Source of the DNA: Chara braunii
Lineage: Eukaryota > Streptophyta > Charophyceae > Charales > Characeae
NCBI GenBank assembly: GCA_003427395.1
Contig: BFEA01000055.1
Span: 112,013 to 135,137 of the forward strand
Direction: 5' to 3'
Length of the DNA: 23,125 nt
The position numbers and the translations under genes are program-made. Shown here piece by piece: positions 1 to 9,001 of this stretch (the first letter of the stretch is position 1; every line of letters begins with the position of its first letter). Under the pieces are notes generated by a model. It was given only the letters and a program-made list of their open reading frames with translations. It was not told the origin of the DNA and made no database searches.

Positions 1-2
<2 letters not shown>

Positions 3-78
<76 letters not shown>

Positions 79-98
79 TGTGCGCGTTGCGCACACAC
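3..98. repeat. (CA)n microsatellite ending in a perfect hairpin
   Basis: An uninterrupted CA dinucleotide run fills 3-75. It is followed at 76-98 by a perfect inverted repeat: GTGTGTGCGC, a 3-base GTT loop, then GCGCACACAC. The alternating purine-pyrimidine run is of the kind that can adopt Z-form DNA. The GT arm could also pair with the CA run to its left, which makes the length of this locus prone to slippage and assembly error. Confidence 0.95.
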
Positions 99-1239
99 TC
101 TCTTCTAGTCAGGCCTCACTATCCCTCTCTGAATGTCTTTGCCTCTCTCTCCCTCTCATATTGTCTTCTCTGTGGTACTAAGATGTGGCTAGGGGCGCCA
201 TTAACTACTCTACAGAGTCTACGCTCAACTCTCTCCTCTCTCATCCGTGGCTTGGTCGCACAAAAATGCAGCAGCGCTTTTGCAATGGTCACGGATGGAA
301 ATTTGTGTTGACGGTGGGTGCGACTTGACTGAAGTACTTGCTGCGGATCCAAAGCTAGACTTGTGATGTCGGTCCTTTGTTCGTTGGCGGCGGCTGGCCT
401 AAATGATTGGGAACATCGTATGACTCTCCTGGGACTGGGCTCTGACTGACTAGGACTGACAGGACGATTGGTACCTTGTTTTTTTTTTTCTCTCTTTTTC
501 GGGAAAGCCAGGCAAAGTCTACTAGGGGGTTGTGATAAGAGCACCGTCCTTCCCCTCGGAAGCTTACTGCAGGCGATTGTTACCTAACAACTGACTCCTA
601 CGGACTCGGGCCTGCCAGTTTCTGTACGACCTATTGTACAGTACCTACGAGAAGTCTCATAAGGTCCTGCTGATTGGCACTTGGTTTCGGGACCGGTCCC
701 CTCAGATGCATGAATCCTTTCGCTTTCTTCTTTTCTTCTTTTGTAGCCGTCTGTGTTAATGCTTGAACTTCGTCTTTTCTGTGTTTCTTTTTTTACCCTT
801 TTTTTCTGCCGTTGCTTTCGAGCACCTCCTGCAGAACTGGCTGGCTGGCAAGTGCAATGCAACGACTCTAAGACGCTGCATTGTTCCACGAGGAGGAACT
901 TGGCAAATGGACAGGTGTTGTGTGCACTACGAGGAGGACACGTGTTATGAGAGACATGTGTCATGATTTACTGAATTTTTTCTTTCTTTCTTGCTACTTG
1001 TCCTGTGTCTCTGTCTATGGATGGACAAAAAAAAATAAAAATGGATATAGAAGCAGTGACCACACTCTCTTTGTGTTGTTTGTCCTTGGTGCAGTCCTGC
1101 AGTCTTGTCACATTCTGTTGTTTCTATTTCAGCTGCCTTCTCTGTGCTTGTTTTCTTTCCCCCTTTTAGTTATTAATTTAACATCAGAGGGGACACCAAT
1201 AGATGTTTCCCTACCCCTAGTAAAGGCCCACCCGATTTA

Positions 1240-1243
<4 letters not shown>
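99..1243. other. No recognisable gene; T/C-rich low-complexity sequence
   Basis: Open frames here are short, overlap one another on both strands, and contain no motif I recognise. T-runs occur at about 479-490 and 788-806, and a short A-run at 1026-1033. I see no RNA gene, transposon end or long repeat. Confidence 0.6.
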
Positions 1244-1297
<54 letters not shown>

Positions 1298-1308
1298 GAG
1301 GGGGGGGG
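1244..1308. repeat. (GA)n microsatellite running into G-tracts
   Basis: GA dinucleotides run from 1244 to about 1287 and pass into G-runs separated by single A residues up to about 1308. The long open frame across this stretch on the plus strand translates the repeat as Arg-Glu and Gly runs, so it is an artefact of low complexity. The G-runs could form a G-quadruplex, but nothing else supports a role. Confidence 0.93.
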
Positions 1309-1930
1309 AACAGGCGGTGTACGAGTTTGTCTCTGTTTTCGCCCCTTGTTTGCGTTTTGTTTTCCTGAAAGGATGACAGCCTTAGGGCATGCTCACACTT
1401 GGACCTTTTTCCCACAAAGTTTGTGGCCTTTGCGACCTCGAAAAGGCGGATTTCTACCTCAACCTAGCATTTCGAATGGGGCATGGTCGCGGTGTTCAAC
1501 CGTTGCGCTTTTTGTTTGGTTGCAGTGTAGTCACACGGCAACTAGGGATTTTTACTGTTATTTCATTCCTGCCCTCCCGCCCCCCCCCTACACAAGATCT
1601 GGACCCGCTTTCCTTTTTCTGTCTGTAGCTTGCTACCGCAGTGCAGTTTTTTTTGGGGGGGGGCAACTACGTTGATGTTGATGTCACCTTTAAGTTTCTA
1701 ATGCACGAAAAGAACACGAGCCCGCAAAGAAAACAGCCGCCGAGTTCAAAAAATCAATGAAAGTACGGTGGCCGTGGTGTCTGGCCGTGTGTCATAACTA
1801 GAGGGGTCGGCCATGGTGTCAGACAGATGGGGGAGAGGGGAAAAAAAAAAAGAAAACGCCCAATGGATCCTTTTCTACCAAATTGCTTTTCCAAACTCAG
1901 CGGCTGTTTTCTTCACGGGCGCTCATTTTT
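1309..1930. other. Gene-free stretch
   Basis: No coding or RNA gene is evident. A segment at 1421-1444 faintly resembles the start of the tandem unit at 1931 (GTGGCCTTTGCGACCTCG against GTTGCCTTTGCGAACTC). It could be a degenerate third copy, but the similarity does not extend further. Confidence 0.5.
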
Positions 1931-2364
1931 GTTGCCTTTGCGAACTCAAAACCTTCCGCGGACGTACTTGTTTTTTTTTTTCCCTTTTCTTTTTCCCTTC
2001 CTTCGCCTCCTCCTTTTTTTTTGCCTAAAACGGTGGATCACTTTATCACGGGCCCAGTGCCCAAGGCAAAATAGTAAAATACAAAACAACAGATCAAATC
2101 GGCAGTGGCCGAGTGGGGCCATTACCCGGCTTCGGCCTCGTTTTCGTTGCCTTTGTGAACTCGAAACCTGCCATGGACGTACTGGTCTTTTTTTTTTTAA
2201 ACCTCCTTCTTTTTTTCCTCCTCCCCCCCCCCCCCTTTTTTTTTTTTGCCTAAAACAGCAGATCACTTTATCACGGGCCCAGTGCCCAAGGCAAAATAGT
2301 AAAATACACAACAATAGATCGAATCGGCAGTGGCTCAGTGGGGCCATTGCCCGGCTTTGGCTTC
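1931..2364. repeat. Two-copy tandem duplication, ~215-bp unit
   Basis: Unit 1 (1931-2145) and unit 2 (2146-2364) align along their whole length. Both open with GTTGCCTTTG, then share a GGACGTACT segment, a T/C-rich tract of variable length, a TTGCCTAAAAC block, ATCACTTTATCACGGGCCC, and an end resembling GGCCATTRCCCGGCTTYGGC. Substitutions are few; most of the difference is in the homopolymer tract. Neither unit encodes a recognisable protein. I did not find TG...CA ends or target duplications, so this is simply a tandem duplication of unknown sequence. Confidence 0.85.
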
Positions 2365-2429
2365 AACTAAAAGGGGGTGAAGAGCCTTGCACCCTCAACC
2401 TCAGGTCGAACTCTCCCTTCCACAATCCC

Positions 2430-2638
2430 GAGAACCAAGTCCTCCTTTTTTTTTTTTTTTTTTTCTTTTTTGCTCCGATCTATTTGTGGGGAGCGGAGCA
2501 GCAGGTGCTGGGAACCGGGCCCAGCGTCCCTTCTGAATTATACCTCTTTGAAACCTGCAATGATCAGGACATAAACCACTTGTGCTGGAAACCGGGTTCT
2601 CTGAACTAGTTCTCTGGTTCAGAGAACCAAGTCCTCCT
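2430..2638. repeat. 17-bp direct repeats and an 11-bp perfect hairpin
   Basis: GAGAACCAAGTCCTCCT occurs at 2430-2446 and again at 2622-2638, spaced 192 bp. The second copy overlaps a perfect hairpin: GTTCTCTGAAC (2596-2606), a 10-base loop, GTTCAGAGAAC (2617-2627). The segments at about 2503 and 2583 (GTGCTGGRAACCGGG) are also shared, so this is probably a decayed local duplication. A T-run occupies about 2445-2464. Confidence 0.7.
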
Positions 2639-2845
2639 AATTAGTAATTACCAAATTCTAAAGGTTCCAACAACAAAATTTCCTGATAAGGGTTATGACC
2701 ATTCATCTACTCCTTTGCGTTTGTAAGGAAGTCGCAATCAACAAAGAGCAAAGCCAAGCAGAGAACCAGAGTATCTCACAAAAAGTACGAGTGCGAACAA
2801 ACCCTAAAAGCTAAAAGTTAAAGAATGGACATGTGCATCTACAAC

Positions 2846-3053
2846 TATGCACAAATGAACACCATCCGTCAAATATGATAGAATACTAATCTCAAGAACT
2901 GAGAGAGATCAACGTACAGAGACCACTCTCCACCAACAAGTCAGCGTGTACGCACAAATGAACACCATCCGTCGAAAATATGATAGAATACTAATCTCAA
3001 GAACCGAGAGAGATCAACGTACAGAGACCACTCTCCACCAACAAGTCAGCGTG
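2846..3053. repeat. Two-copy tandem duplication, ~103-bp unit
   Basis: Unit 1 (2846-2948) and unit 2 (2949-3053) are nearly identical: both contain GCACAAATGAACACCATCCG near the start and CACCAACAAGTCAGCGTG at the end. They differ by only a few substitutions and a 2-base indel. Further right, around 3080-3110 and 3120-3150, two much weaker matches to the ACGTACAGAGACC...ACAAGTC part follow, so the array may once have been longer. No coding function is seen. Confidence 0.9.
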
Positions 3054-3333
3054 GAGATTCCCCCCGGCAAAGCAACAAGACATACGGAAAACCGAAATTC
3101 CACGGGCCAAGTCGCTTGGCGTACAGAAAACCAATCTACACTGACAAGGAAGACCACAGCTGTCTCGCGGCCAGGCGCTGTCAGGCGGCCAAAAAAGCCA
3201 GTAGACCACCCGAAAGCGGAACGTTTGGGTCTACTGTTGTCCAGTCAGCCGCATTTTGGGGGTTTCTTTTGTCTGGTGCGTCGTGAGAACAGAGGGTGTC
3301 AGCGTTGACCCCTGCTTTCCACCTGATCGATTG

Positions 3334-3491
3334 TTAAACCACCAGTACTTGGCCCAGCTATCGGCCGCGGAAAAAAATAGAGTAGAAACATTTCTAGTCG
3401 GATGAATTTGGGCGCTCCTGTAGTAGCCCGTACGTTTCCTAAAATCGTGGCGCGTTGATGGGCACGACTCCAGGAAGTACTGGTGGTTTAA
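3334..3491. mobile_element. 150-bp MITE with TTAA target duplications
   Basis: A perfect 13-bp terminal inverted repeat, ACCACCAGTACTT at 3338-3350 and its reverse complement at 3475-3487, bounds a 150-bp non-coding body. Each end is flanked directly by TTAA (3334-3337 and 3488-3491). The same inverted repeat, with one base changed, and the same TTAA flanks bound the insertion at 10316-11303, where the gag frame proves insertion. TTAA duplications are known from the piggyBac and Kolobok superfamilies of cut-and-paste transposons, but no transposase is here, so the superfamily is an inference. Confidence 0.82.
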
Positions 3492-4251
3492 CACTAACCC
3501 TACTTTTAGGGCGTGACAAGGGGTGTACTTTGGGCCTACCTTGGCCTCGTCGTTTCGGCTTATTTTATTCTTTTTTCTTTTTCTTTTTCCGCCTAACCTT
3601 GGTCCAGAACATCTGCCCGGATTTCCGCGGAACAGGGTTGGCACCAGGCCAATCAATCCCCCACTCGCTGTCACCCGTTGAGGACCTCTGAAGTGGGCAC
3701 GGGGGGTGACATCGGTGGCCCCTGACCTCAGCGACGGACAGGAGTCACCCTCCCGGGGTTTCCTCACATCGTCACTCATGGACAATTTGAGCTCTATATC
3801 TGAGGCCACAAGCGCTCATGCGCCCTGACCTTATTTTTGTTTTTTTTTAAATCAGAAAGCCAGAGCAGCCAAAAAAAAAAAGAAAAAAAAAAAAGAACAC
3901 CGACTAGGGGAGGATACATCACCCCCTCTAGAATAGGCCTCACGCGCGCCCTGATCTTGGATACATATAGTGTATAGGAAAAACGCATGGGCGGCGTGGA
4001 CGTCATGGACGCGCTCTGAATGAACGGCGTTATCTGCAACATGCTGCAGTCGTACTAGCACCTATCACAATCGCATCGATCAGGCCGAGCCAGTCTCATC
4101 TGCGCACCACCCTCAACACAAGAGCACAGCCTACATGAGCCATTGGATCTGCTGGGGATGGTGACCACGGCCATGACTCTGACACCAGCAAGTTCGAGCC
4201 GTAGCGCTGCATCACATGTCAGGCTGCGTGCGGGCCGCCGGTGCCGCCACC
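3492..4251. other. Gene-free stretch with low-complexity A/T tracts
   Basis: A 192-codon open frame on the minus strand (3231-3809) runs through the MITE and a lysine-coding A-tract, and I see no conserved domain in it, so I do not call it a gene. A-runs occur at about 3871-3894. The rest is unrecognised. Confidence 0.5.
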
Positions 4252-4280
4252 GTGTCCTTAGCTCAGTTGGTAGACCAATC
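4252..4280 (+). repeat. tRNA-like A-box fragment, probably a truncated SINE head
   Basis: The stretch GTCCTTAGCTCAGTTGGTAGA (split here as GTCCTTAGCTC and AGTTGGTAGA) looks like the 5' half of a tRNA with a good polymerase III A box. It resembles the head of the minus-strand SINE that starts next to it, but in the opposite orientation. There is no T-arm or B box at tRNA spacing downstream, because the poly-T end of the neighbouring SINE begins at 4281. It is therefore a fragment, not a functional tRNA gene. Confidence 0.5.
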
Positions 4281-4509
4281 TTTTTTTCCTTCCTTTTCAA
4301 AAGGGCGCGACGGCCTTGAGATATCGTTATTGAACTGACTGGCCCCGGGTAGTTCTGCTCATCTGATTGCATCTGGATTCGAACGTGTTTTCGTGTTTCA
4401 GCAATTCATTGGGTGTAGCAACTGCGCTAAGGCCCATTGGTCTGGATTCGAACGTGTATTCGTGTTTCAGCAATTCATTGGGTGTAGCAACTGTGCTAAG
4501 GCCCATTGG
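4281..4509 (-). mobile_element. tRNA-derived SINE with tandemly duplicated head
   Basis: Read on the minus strand, the element begins CCAATGGGCCTTAGCGCAGTTG (A box TTAGCGCAGTTG) and has a B box CGTTCGAATCC about 47 nt further on, the spacing of a tRNA. This 69-bp head is present twice in direct tandem (4441-4509 and 4372-4440), with two or so differences. It is followed by a body (about 4288-4371) ending near CTCAAGGCCG and an A-rich tail (T-run on the plus strand at 4281-4287). The head matches 21413-21487 and the body matches 22151-22214 on the plus strand, which makes this a dispersed family. SINEs of this type are transcribed by RNA polymerase III and moved by LINE machinery in trans. Clear target duplications were not found. 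Confidence 0.72.
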
Positions 4510-4565
4510 CGCAGTCCTGTTTTAATGAGAGAATTCCTCTCTCGCTCTTTCCTTTCAAAATAAAA

Positions 4566-4939
4566 AGGGATAATTTGCAAAACACCCCCATAAGTTGAAA
4601 TATATGCCAAAATGCCCCTGAAAGATGTGGGTAGAGCGGAGTGCCCTTTTGGGCCGAAATCTTTGTGTGGTGCCCCTCTCAGGCGGGTGTGCAACTTTGC
4701 AATCTGGACGTCCCGGTTTGGGTCTTGGCCTTTTGCAATAGCGCCTAGGAAAAGCTGGCAAGTACTGGGGCATTTTGCAAAGTTGGGCGGTACCCGGTAG
4801 GGGTATATTGCAAAGATGGGGGTCCAACCGATGCTAGGGGTATTTCACCCAAAAAAAAATTGTGAGAGGGGCACCTACATCTTTTAGGGGCATTTTGGCA
4901 TGTATCTCAACTTATGGGGGCATTTTGCAAATTATCCCT
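4566..4939. mobile_element. 374-bp MITE with 67-bp terminal inverted repeats
   Basis: The first 67 bases (4566-4632, beginning AGGGATAATTTGCAAAA) match the reverse complement of the last 67 (4873-4939) at all but about six positions. The body is non-coding. Long inverted repeats of this kind starting GGGATAATTTGC are typical of Mutator-like MITEs, but the expected 9-bp target duplication is not clean. The flanks are A/T-rich and share only ATAAAA (4560-4565 and 4940-4945). The interior repeats a motif like GGGGCATTTTGCAAA several times (about 4757, 4799, 4915). Confidence 0.82.
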
Positions 4940-5021
4940 ATAAAAAAAAGAAGCTATTTGCGGTCCCACCTCCAGAGATGACCACATGCTGCTGACAAGA
5001 AATTGCTATTCCGAATACCAC

Positions 5022-5034
5022 TTTTTTTTTCTTT

Positions 5035-5079
<45 letters not shown>
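5022..5079. repeat. Poly-T tract with two C interruptions
   Basis: An almost pure T-run of about 58 bases lies 70 bp beyond the 3' LTR end. It may be the A-tail of a minus-strand retroposed sequence, but no body is recognisable next to it. Confidence 0.9.
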
Positions 5080-5080
<1 letters not shown>

Positions 5081-5148
5081 AAGAAGGGGCCACTATGTGA
5101 CTTCTAATGGATCACAAATTCTGTGAATTTTCTCGAGAAAAGGTCCTA

Positions 5149-5908
5149 TGCAAGGAAAATGAGCGATAGCGAACTCCAGAAACCAAGCAGCATCATACAC
5201 ATGAAGCCAGATAGTCGTGACCTCGAACCAAAAGCAGAATTGCATCGGACTATATCTTCAACCAGAGAGATAGAATGGTTGCTGGGCATATAGCCTCTGA
5301 GGATCCTACTCGTTGTAATCAACGATTCCAAATATTCAACGTCATGACAATTGAATTACAACTTTGGTTTCCTGCTGATTGCCCCGAATCTTGGATTGTT
5401 CCTCAGTGTNAGAATTCGGAGGACCAAGATTCATAGGGGTTCCCAGCAAATAGCCCAGTGGTAAGAGACAACTTTACAGCTCCCCCCGACTCCGAAGAAT
5501 CTACGTCTAGACCTACAGTGAACATGTGATGCCTTTCTCCATGAATTTATCCATGGTATGGACTATATCTTCAACTTTCCTGCTCCGTGCGGCCTGGCTG
5601 CACTGGCCCCTGCCGAGAAGCTTCCAGTAGGCCCCAAGTGGCTGAGCCCCAGTCCAAGGGAATCGGGCCCAGGGCCTAGGGCGGTTACTTGTGTTCAACT
5701 GCCCACAGCCTGTGTTCGGTCCATGTCACGTGTCTGGCCCAGGGCCTGCCTCAGATACATTTGATAGAGGCAGTCTGGGCCTGGGCGCTCTCAACAAACT
5801 GACGCTGCGCAACTGCCTGAATTTTCCCAAGTTACGTGGTAGTCCAAAATAGGCCTCTCGTCCTTGGTCGGCCTGCCTTCACTTAGGGTGTCCTACAGTG
5901 CTTCGACA
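5149..5908 (-). repeat. 3' LTR of the Ty3/gypsy element
   Basis: On the minus strand this copy starts TGTCGAAGCACTGT at 5908 and ends TTCCTTGCA at 5149. It matches 20355-21245 in two blocks: 5149-5244 with 20355-20450, and about 5580-5908 with about 20914-21245, roughly 94% identical by eye. The pol stop codon lies only 18 bases before it, where a 3' LTR should be, with a short purine stretch CAGAGGA as a weak candidate polypurine tract. The middle of the LTR found in the other copy is missing and is replaced by 5245-5580. The five bases outside the end (5144-5148) do not match those outside the other LTR, so no target duplication is confirmed. Confidence 0.75.
5247..5575. mobile_element. Insertion inside the 3' LTR flanked by 16-bp direct repeats
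   Basis: GGACTATATCTTCAAC occurs perfectly at 5247-5262 and 5560-5575 and brackets 297 bases that are absent from the other LTR. Such long direct repeats are typical of target duplications made by LINE or SINE retroposition. The insert contains an imperfect hairpin (CCCCGAATCTTGG near 5384 against CCAAGATTCATAGGGG near 5424), with an undetermined base at 5410. It also has an A-box-like TAGCCCAGTGGTAAGAG at 5451 without a good B box. There is no poly(A) end. The insertion is accompanied by loss of about 460 bp of LTR, so a more complex rearrangement or a local assembly error is possible. Confidence 0.45.
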
Positions 5909-5926
5909 GTCCTCTGAGATGTTCAA

Positions 5927-6510
5927 TTACTCAATCTGGCGCTTTCCTTTTTGAAATGACTTCTCGTAGTGAGCGACAGCCTGTGGAGCGGTCTGCATCA
6001 GTTCCTCCCGGGTAAACCATCTATCCTTCTTTGGAGCGGTGTGATGTCTGAAATGAACGCGAGACTGCAGCTTCGGCTTCGGAGGACGGCCCCTGTCTGT
6101 CGGTCTTGGAACTGGCATTTCCCTGTGGTCCATGATGTCGTCGATGTCGACCTCTCCGTCCATGGTTGGGGGCATCTTTGAGCGACGAGAAGGGAACTGA
6201 TCAGTTTCCTTGAAAGGTGCGAGCTTGGAGGCGTGAAAGATAGGGTAAGTGCGTAGGTGACCCGGGATGTGAACTACATACGACGGCCCGTCCGGATCAT
6301 CCCCAACAATATCTAGAACCTCTCGGAGCCCAAAGTACTATGGCATAAGCTTGCGGGAGATGACGTGCTCCTGCCCCAGTTCAGAGGACTTTACCAGACT
6401 TTGTCCCCTACCTGAAATGTCGATGGGCGGCGGTGTTTATTTTCAGATTCTATCATTGTTGCCTGTGCTTTGTGCATCTGCTCTACTGCTTGCTGCATCA
6501 ACTGTTCATA
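5927..6510 (-). pseudogene. Integrase C-terminus with chromodomain-like tail (decayed)
   Basis: This is the last part of the Ty3/gypsy polyprotein, downstream of the integrase catalytic core. Reading on the minus strand it contains a QVGDKVW-type segment (about 6415-6395), typical of the integrase C-terminal GPY/F region. It then has a proline- and charge-rich linker and an 82-codon open stretch at 5927-6175. That stretch carries DIDDIMDHRE and then, after a gap, DRWFTREELMQTAP. This resembles the two ends of a chromodomain, with the usual WEPEE..L replaced by WFTREEL. In chromoviruses such tails bind histone marks and direct integration into heterochromatin. A stop follows the VGDKVW segment, another lies near 6343, and at least one frameshift is required, so the region is not functional. 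Confidence 0.75.
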
Positions 6511-7226
6511 TCAATATGCAAATTCTAATGTACCAGGTGCAGTTGTCGGCTGATCCTCAGGTAGTAGGAAGTCTAGAGGCAGTCGAGGCTTGAAGGTCGG
6601 TAGCAGGCTGTTAGGACTCACCCCTGTTGCGTTGTGCACGGCATTGTTGAACAGGCTGGCGATGAGAGCAAGTTTCTCATCCCAGTCCACCTGGTTGGGC
6701 TTGATGTAGTGCCTCGATAGGTGTTGTACAGCGCAGTTCAGCTGCTCTGCTTGCCTGTTTGCTTTTGGGTGGTTCCCGGAGGTCATCTGCAGGTGCGTAC
6801 CCTGTTCTGCAGCTGCAGCCTTCCACAACTCGCTTGTGAATCGGACATCCCAATCACTTACAATAGACTTTGGTAGCCCAAAGTCTCTGACCCAGTTCTC
6901 CTTGACAACCTAATGACGTACTCGGTCTTTGCTGTTTCGGGCATTTGCAACTAATCTAGCATACTTACTAAACCTATCCACAATGACAAAGATGTGTCTC
7001 ATTCCACTCTTGCTGGTGACCAGTGTGTCCATGAAGTCCATGGACAGGCTCTCACCGGGCCTTTTCGGAATCGGAAGGGGCTTGAGAAGCCCAAGAGGGG
7101 CCTATGTACGTGGCTTGTCCCTCTGACACACTTGACAAGTCTCCACGTACAGTTTGGCATCTCTCATCATTGTGGGCCGCCAGAACTGCTGCAGCAGATT
7201 GGCTGCAGTCTTCTTATAGCCAGAAT
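6511..7226 (-). pseudogene. Integrase zinc finger and catalytic core (decayed)
   Basis: Integrase inserts the retroelement cDNA into the host genome. Reading on the minus strand, the HHCC zinc-binding region ends with CQVC around 7133-7122. The core follows, with the first catalytic Asp in SMDFMDT (near 7045-7025), the second in VSDWDVRFTS (near 6860), and the Glu in ANRQAEQ within the open stretch 6511-6828. The last is usually ANGQAE in this family, so Gly has become Arg. The frame shifts at least three times (near 7227, 6945 and 6915), and a TAG lies near 7107. The open stretch ends at LEFAY and the homologous frame continues after a stop. The protein is clearly Ty3/gypsy integrase and clearly dead. 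Confidence 0.85.
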
Positions 7227-7732
7227 TTATGTGGCATCATGGCACTTGCCTAAAAATAAACTACGCAAAGACTCCTGATTAGGCACATACAAACGTTTAT
7301 TCTCGGCCTTCTCAAAGAACAGCAGGTCGTTGACCAACTCAAAATCGGCGGAAGACACTTTGTCATTCGCCTCGAGTCTGCGTATGATCTCAGCCATAAA
7401 CGGATCCTCGCGATAGGCTTCCACCAAAGAACGAGTAACATTGTCCGCAAGCCCAAACTCAATGATCAGCGCACCAAGGAAGTCTGGCCTACGCGACAAC
7501 GCAGCAGCAACTCTGTTGTACTCTCCTTTGATGTACTGGGGTTTCAAGTCATACTGGTCAATGACTTCGATCCAGCGTTTCAGCGCATTAGGGAGCACTG
7601 GTTGGGTTCTCATCCACTTTAGGGTCTGATGATCAGTCCTGACGTAGAGAAACCTCCCAAGGAGGTAGTACCTCCAGTGGGTTAGCGCTTTGTAGATCAC
7701 ATAGAGCTCCTCATAGTGGACTTAGCCAACTT
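7227..7732 (-). pseudogene. RNase H C-terminal half and integrase N-terminus (decayed)
   Basis: RNase H degrades the RNA strand during reverse transcription. The frame contains YKALTHWRYYLLGRF and VRTDHQTLKWM, the usual RNase H end segment with its Asp, followed by ALKRWIEVIDQYD and the ADALSRRPD-like end of the domain (here AAALSRRPD). The connecting region then reads into the integrase N-terminus with VPNQESLRSLFLGKCHDA, whose His begins the HHCC finger. Its junction with the upstream reverse transcriptase frame requires a one-base deletion near 7715 (a lost T before ATGAGGAGCTC) after a TAG at about 7733. The frame ends at a stop and frameshift at 7227. Confidence 0.85.
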
Positions 7733-9001
7733 CTAAGAGGGCATCTTTTTGGACATGTACCTCACTGGCCTCAACTTTGGCCCCTCCTGCTGCGCAAGCA
7801 CAGCGCCTATGCCATATTGGCTGGCATCCGTGGTTACTATAAATAGCTTGTCAGGATCAGGAAGTTTCAAGACCTCATGGTGTATCCGAGCATGCTTCAG
7901 ATATCTGAAGGCAACCTCACACATGTTTGTCCACTCCCATAAGGTGTCAAGGCATGTTAGGTCCGTCAAAGGGGTGGCCACTATGCTATAGTTCATGACA
8001 AAATTGCGGTAGTAGCCTGTCATCCCTAAGGACCTCATCTCAGTCACAGACTGAGGACGCGGGCAGTCACGAATGCTGGCCACCTTCGCATCATCGAGCT
8101 TCAATCCCTCCGGGAAAATCTCATGACCCAGATACAAGATCTGGGTGCGGCCAAACTCACATTTTTCCCTGTTGATCTTGAACTGGTGCCGCAGAAGGAG
8201 GCTAAGGACTTTGTGTAAGTGGCCAACATGCTCCTCGACAGTCCTACTAAAAATAAGTATGTCATCGAGGTACACGATGACAAACTTGTCCAAGTAGTCA
8301 TGAAAGATCCGGTTCATGGCGTGCTGGAAGGTGCCAGGAGCATTGCAAAGGCCGAAAGGCATCACCACAAACTCGTACAGACCGTACCTGGTCTGAAAAA
8401 CGGTTTTGTGTTGATCCTCGGGCCGGATTGCAATCTGATGGTACCCGGACTTCAGATCTATCTTACTGAAGTACCGACACCCTTACACTCGGTCCAGTAA
8501 GTCATTGATGTGCGGTAGGGGCTCTGCGTTCTTTAGGCCCGGATAGTCAATGCACATCCTCAAGGTTCCCCCCTTCTTTGGCACGAATAAGATAGGAGAT
8601 CCGTAAGGGGAAACGCTTGGTCAGATCCAACCCTTCTCTATGAGTTCCTTGCGTTGTCGGCGAAGCTCATCAAGCTCCGCTGGAGACATCCGATAGATTC
8701 TACCCTTCGGAATAGAAGACCTTGGGATAATCTCTATCGCGTGGACGACCTCCCTCTCAAAAAACCCTTTCGGCTCTTCGAATAGATCAGGGTACGTAGC
8801 GACCACTCCCTCTATCTTTGGTGGCATTCTCACTGGTTTGCCCTCTGCAGAGACATAAAAGTACATACCCTCCTTCGGATTTTGCTTATAATAATTATAA
8901 AACGCGGCTGCACACATGCATCCGTAGGACGCAATCAGACTACTAGCTTTAAACTTACGTAATTTGGCAGTTCCCCCTCCGGGCAAAGTGTGTTTCACCA
9001 C
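7733..9001 (-). pseudogene. Ty3/gypsy reverse transcriptase and RNase H start (decayed)
   Basis: Reverse transcriptase copies the element RNA into DNA. Upstream, 8621-9001 encodes the segment leading into the fingers (VVHAIEIIP, SPAELDELRRQ, ELIEKGWI). After a TGA at 8621-8623 the same frame continues with [15 protein letters not shown] and MCIDYPGLN-like motifs. A TAA at 8483-8485 interrupts before CRYFSKIDLKSGYHQI. The palm follows in 7733-8368: MPFGLCNAPGTFQ (PATFQ in most relatives), the catalytic IVYLDDILIFS, then YLGHEI, and the RNase H start IVTTDASQYGIGAVLAQ. All these parts are in one frame, so only nonsense changes and no frameshift affect 7733-9001. This is the best preserved part of the element. 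Confidence 0.93.

Noticed and set aside
881-1675. 264-codon open frame on the plus strand
   Set aside because: It runs through the GA and G tracts, giving Arg-Glu and Gly runs, and has no conserved motif.
1827-2609. 260-codon open frame on the plus strand
   Set aside because: It translates the tandem duplication and homopolymer T-tracts (Phe runs); the repeated peptide simply reflects the DNA duplication.
3231-3809. 192-codon open frame on the minus strand
   Set aside because: It passes through the MITE at 3338-3487 and a lysine-rich A-tract; no domain is recognisable.
4130-4200. Another tRNA-like SINE head ending in AGTTCGAGCC
   Set aside because: The B-box-like motif has no convincing A box at the right distance.
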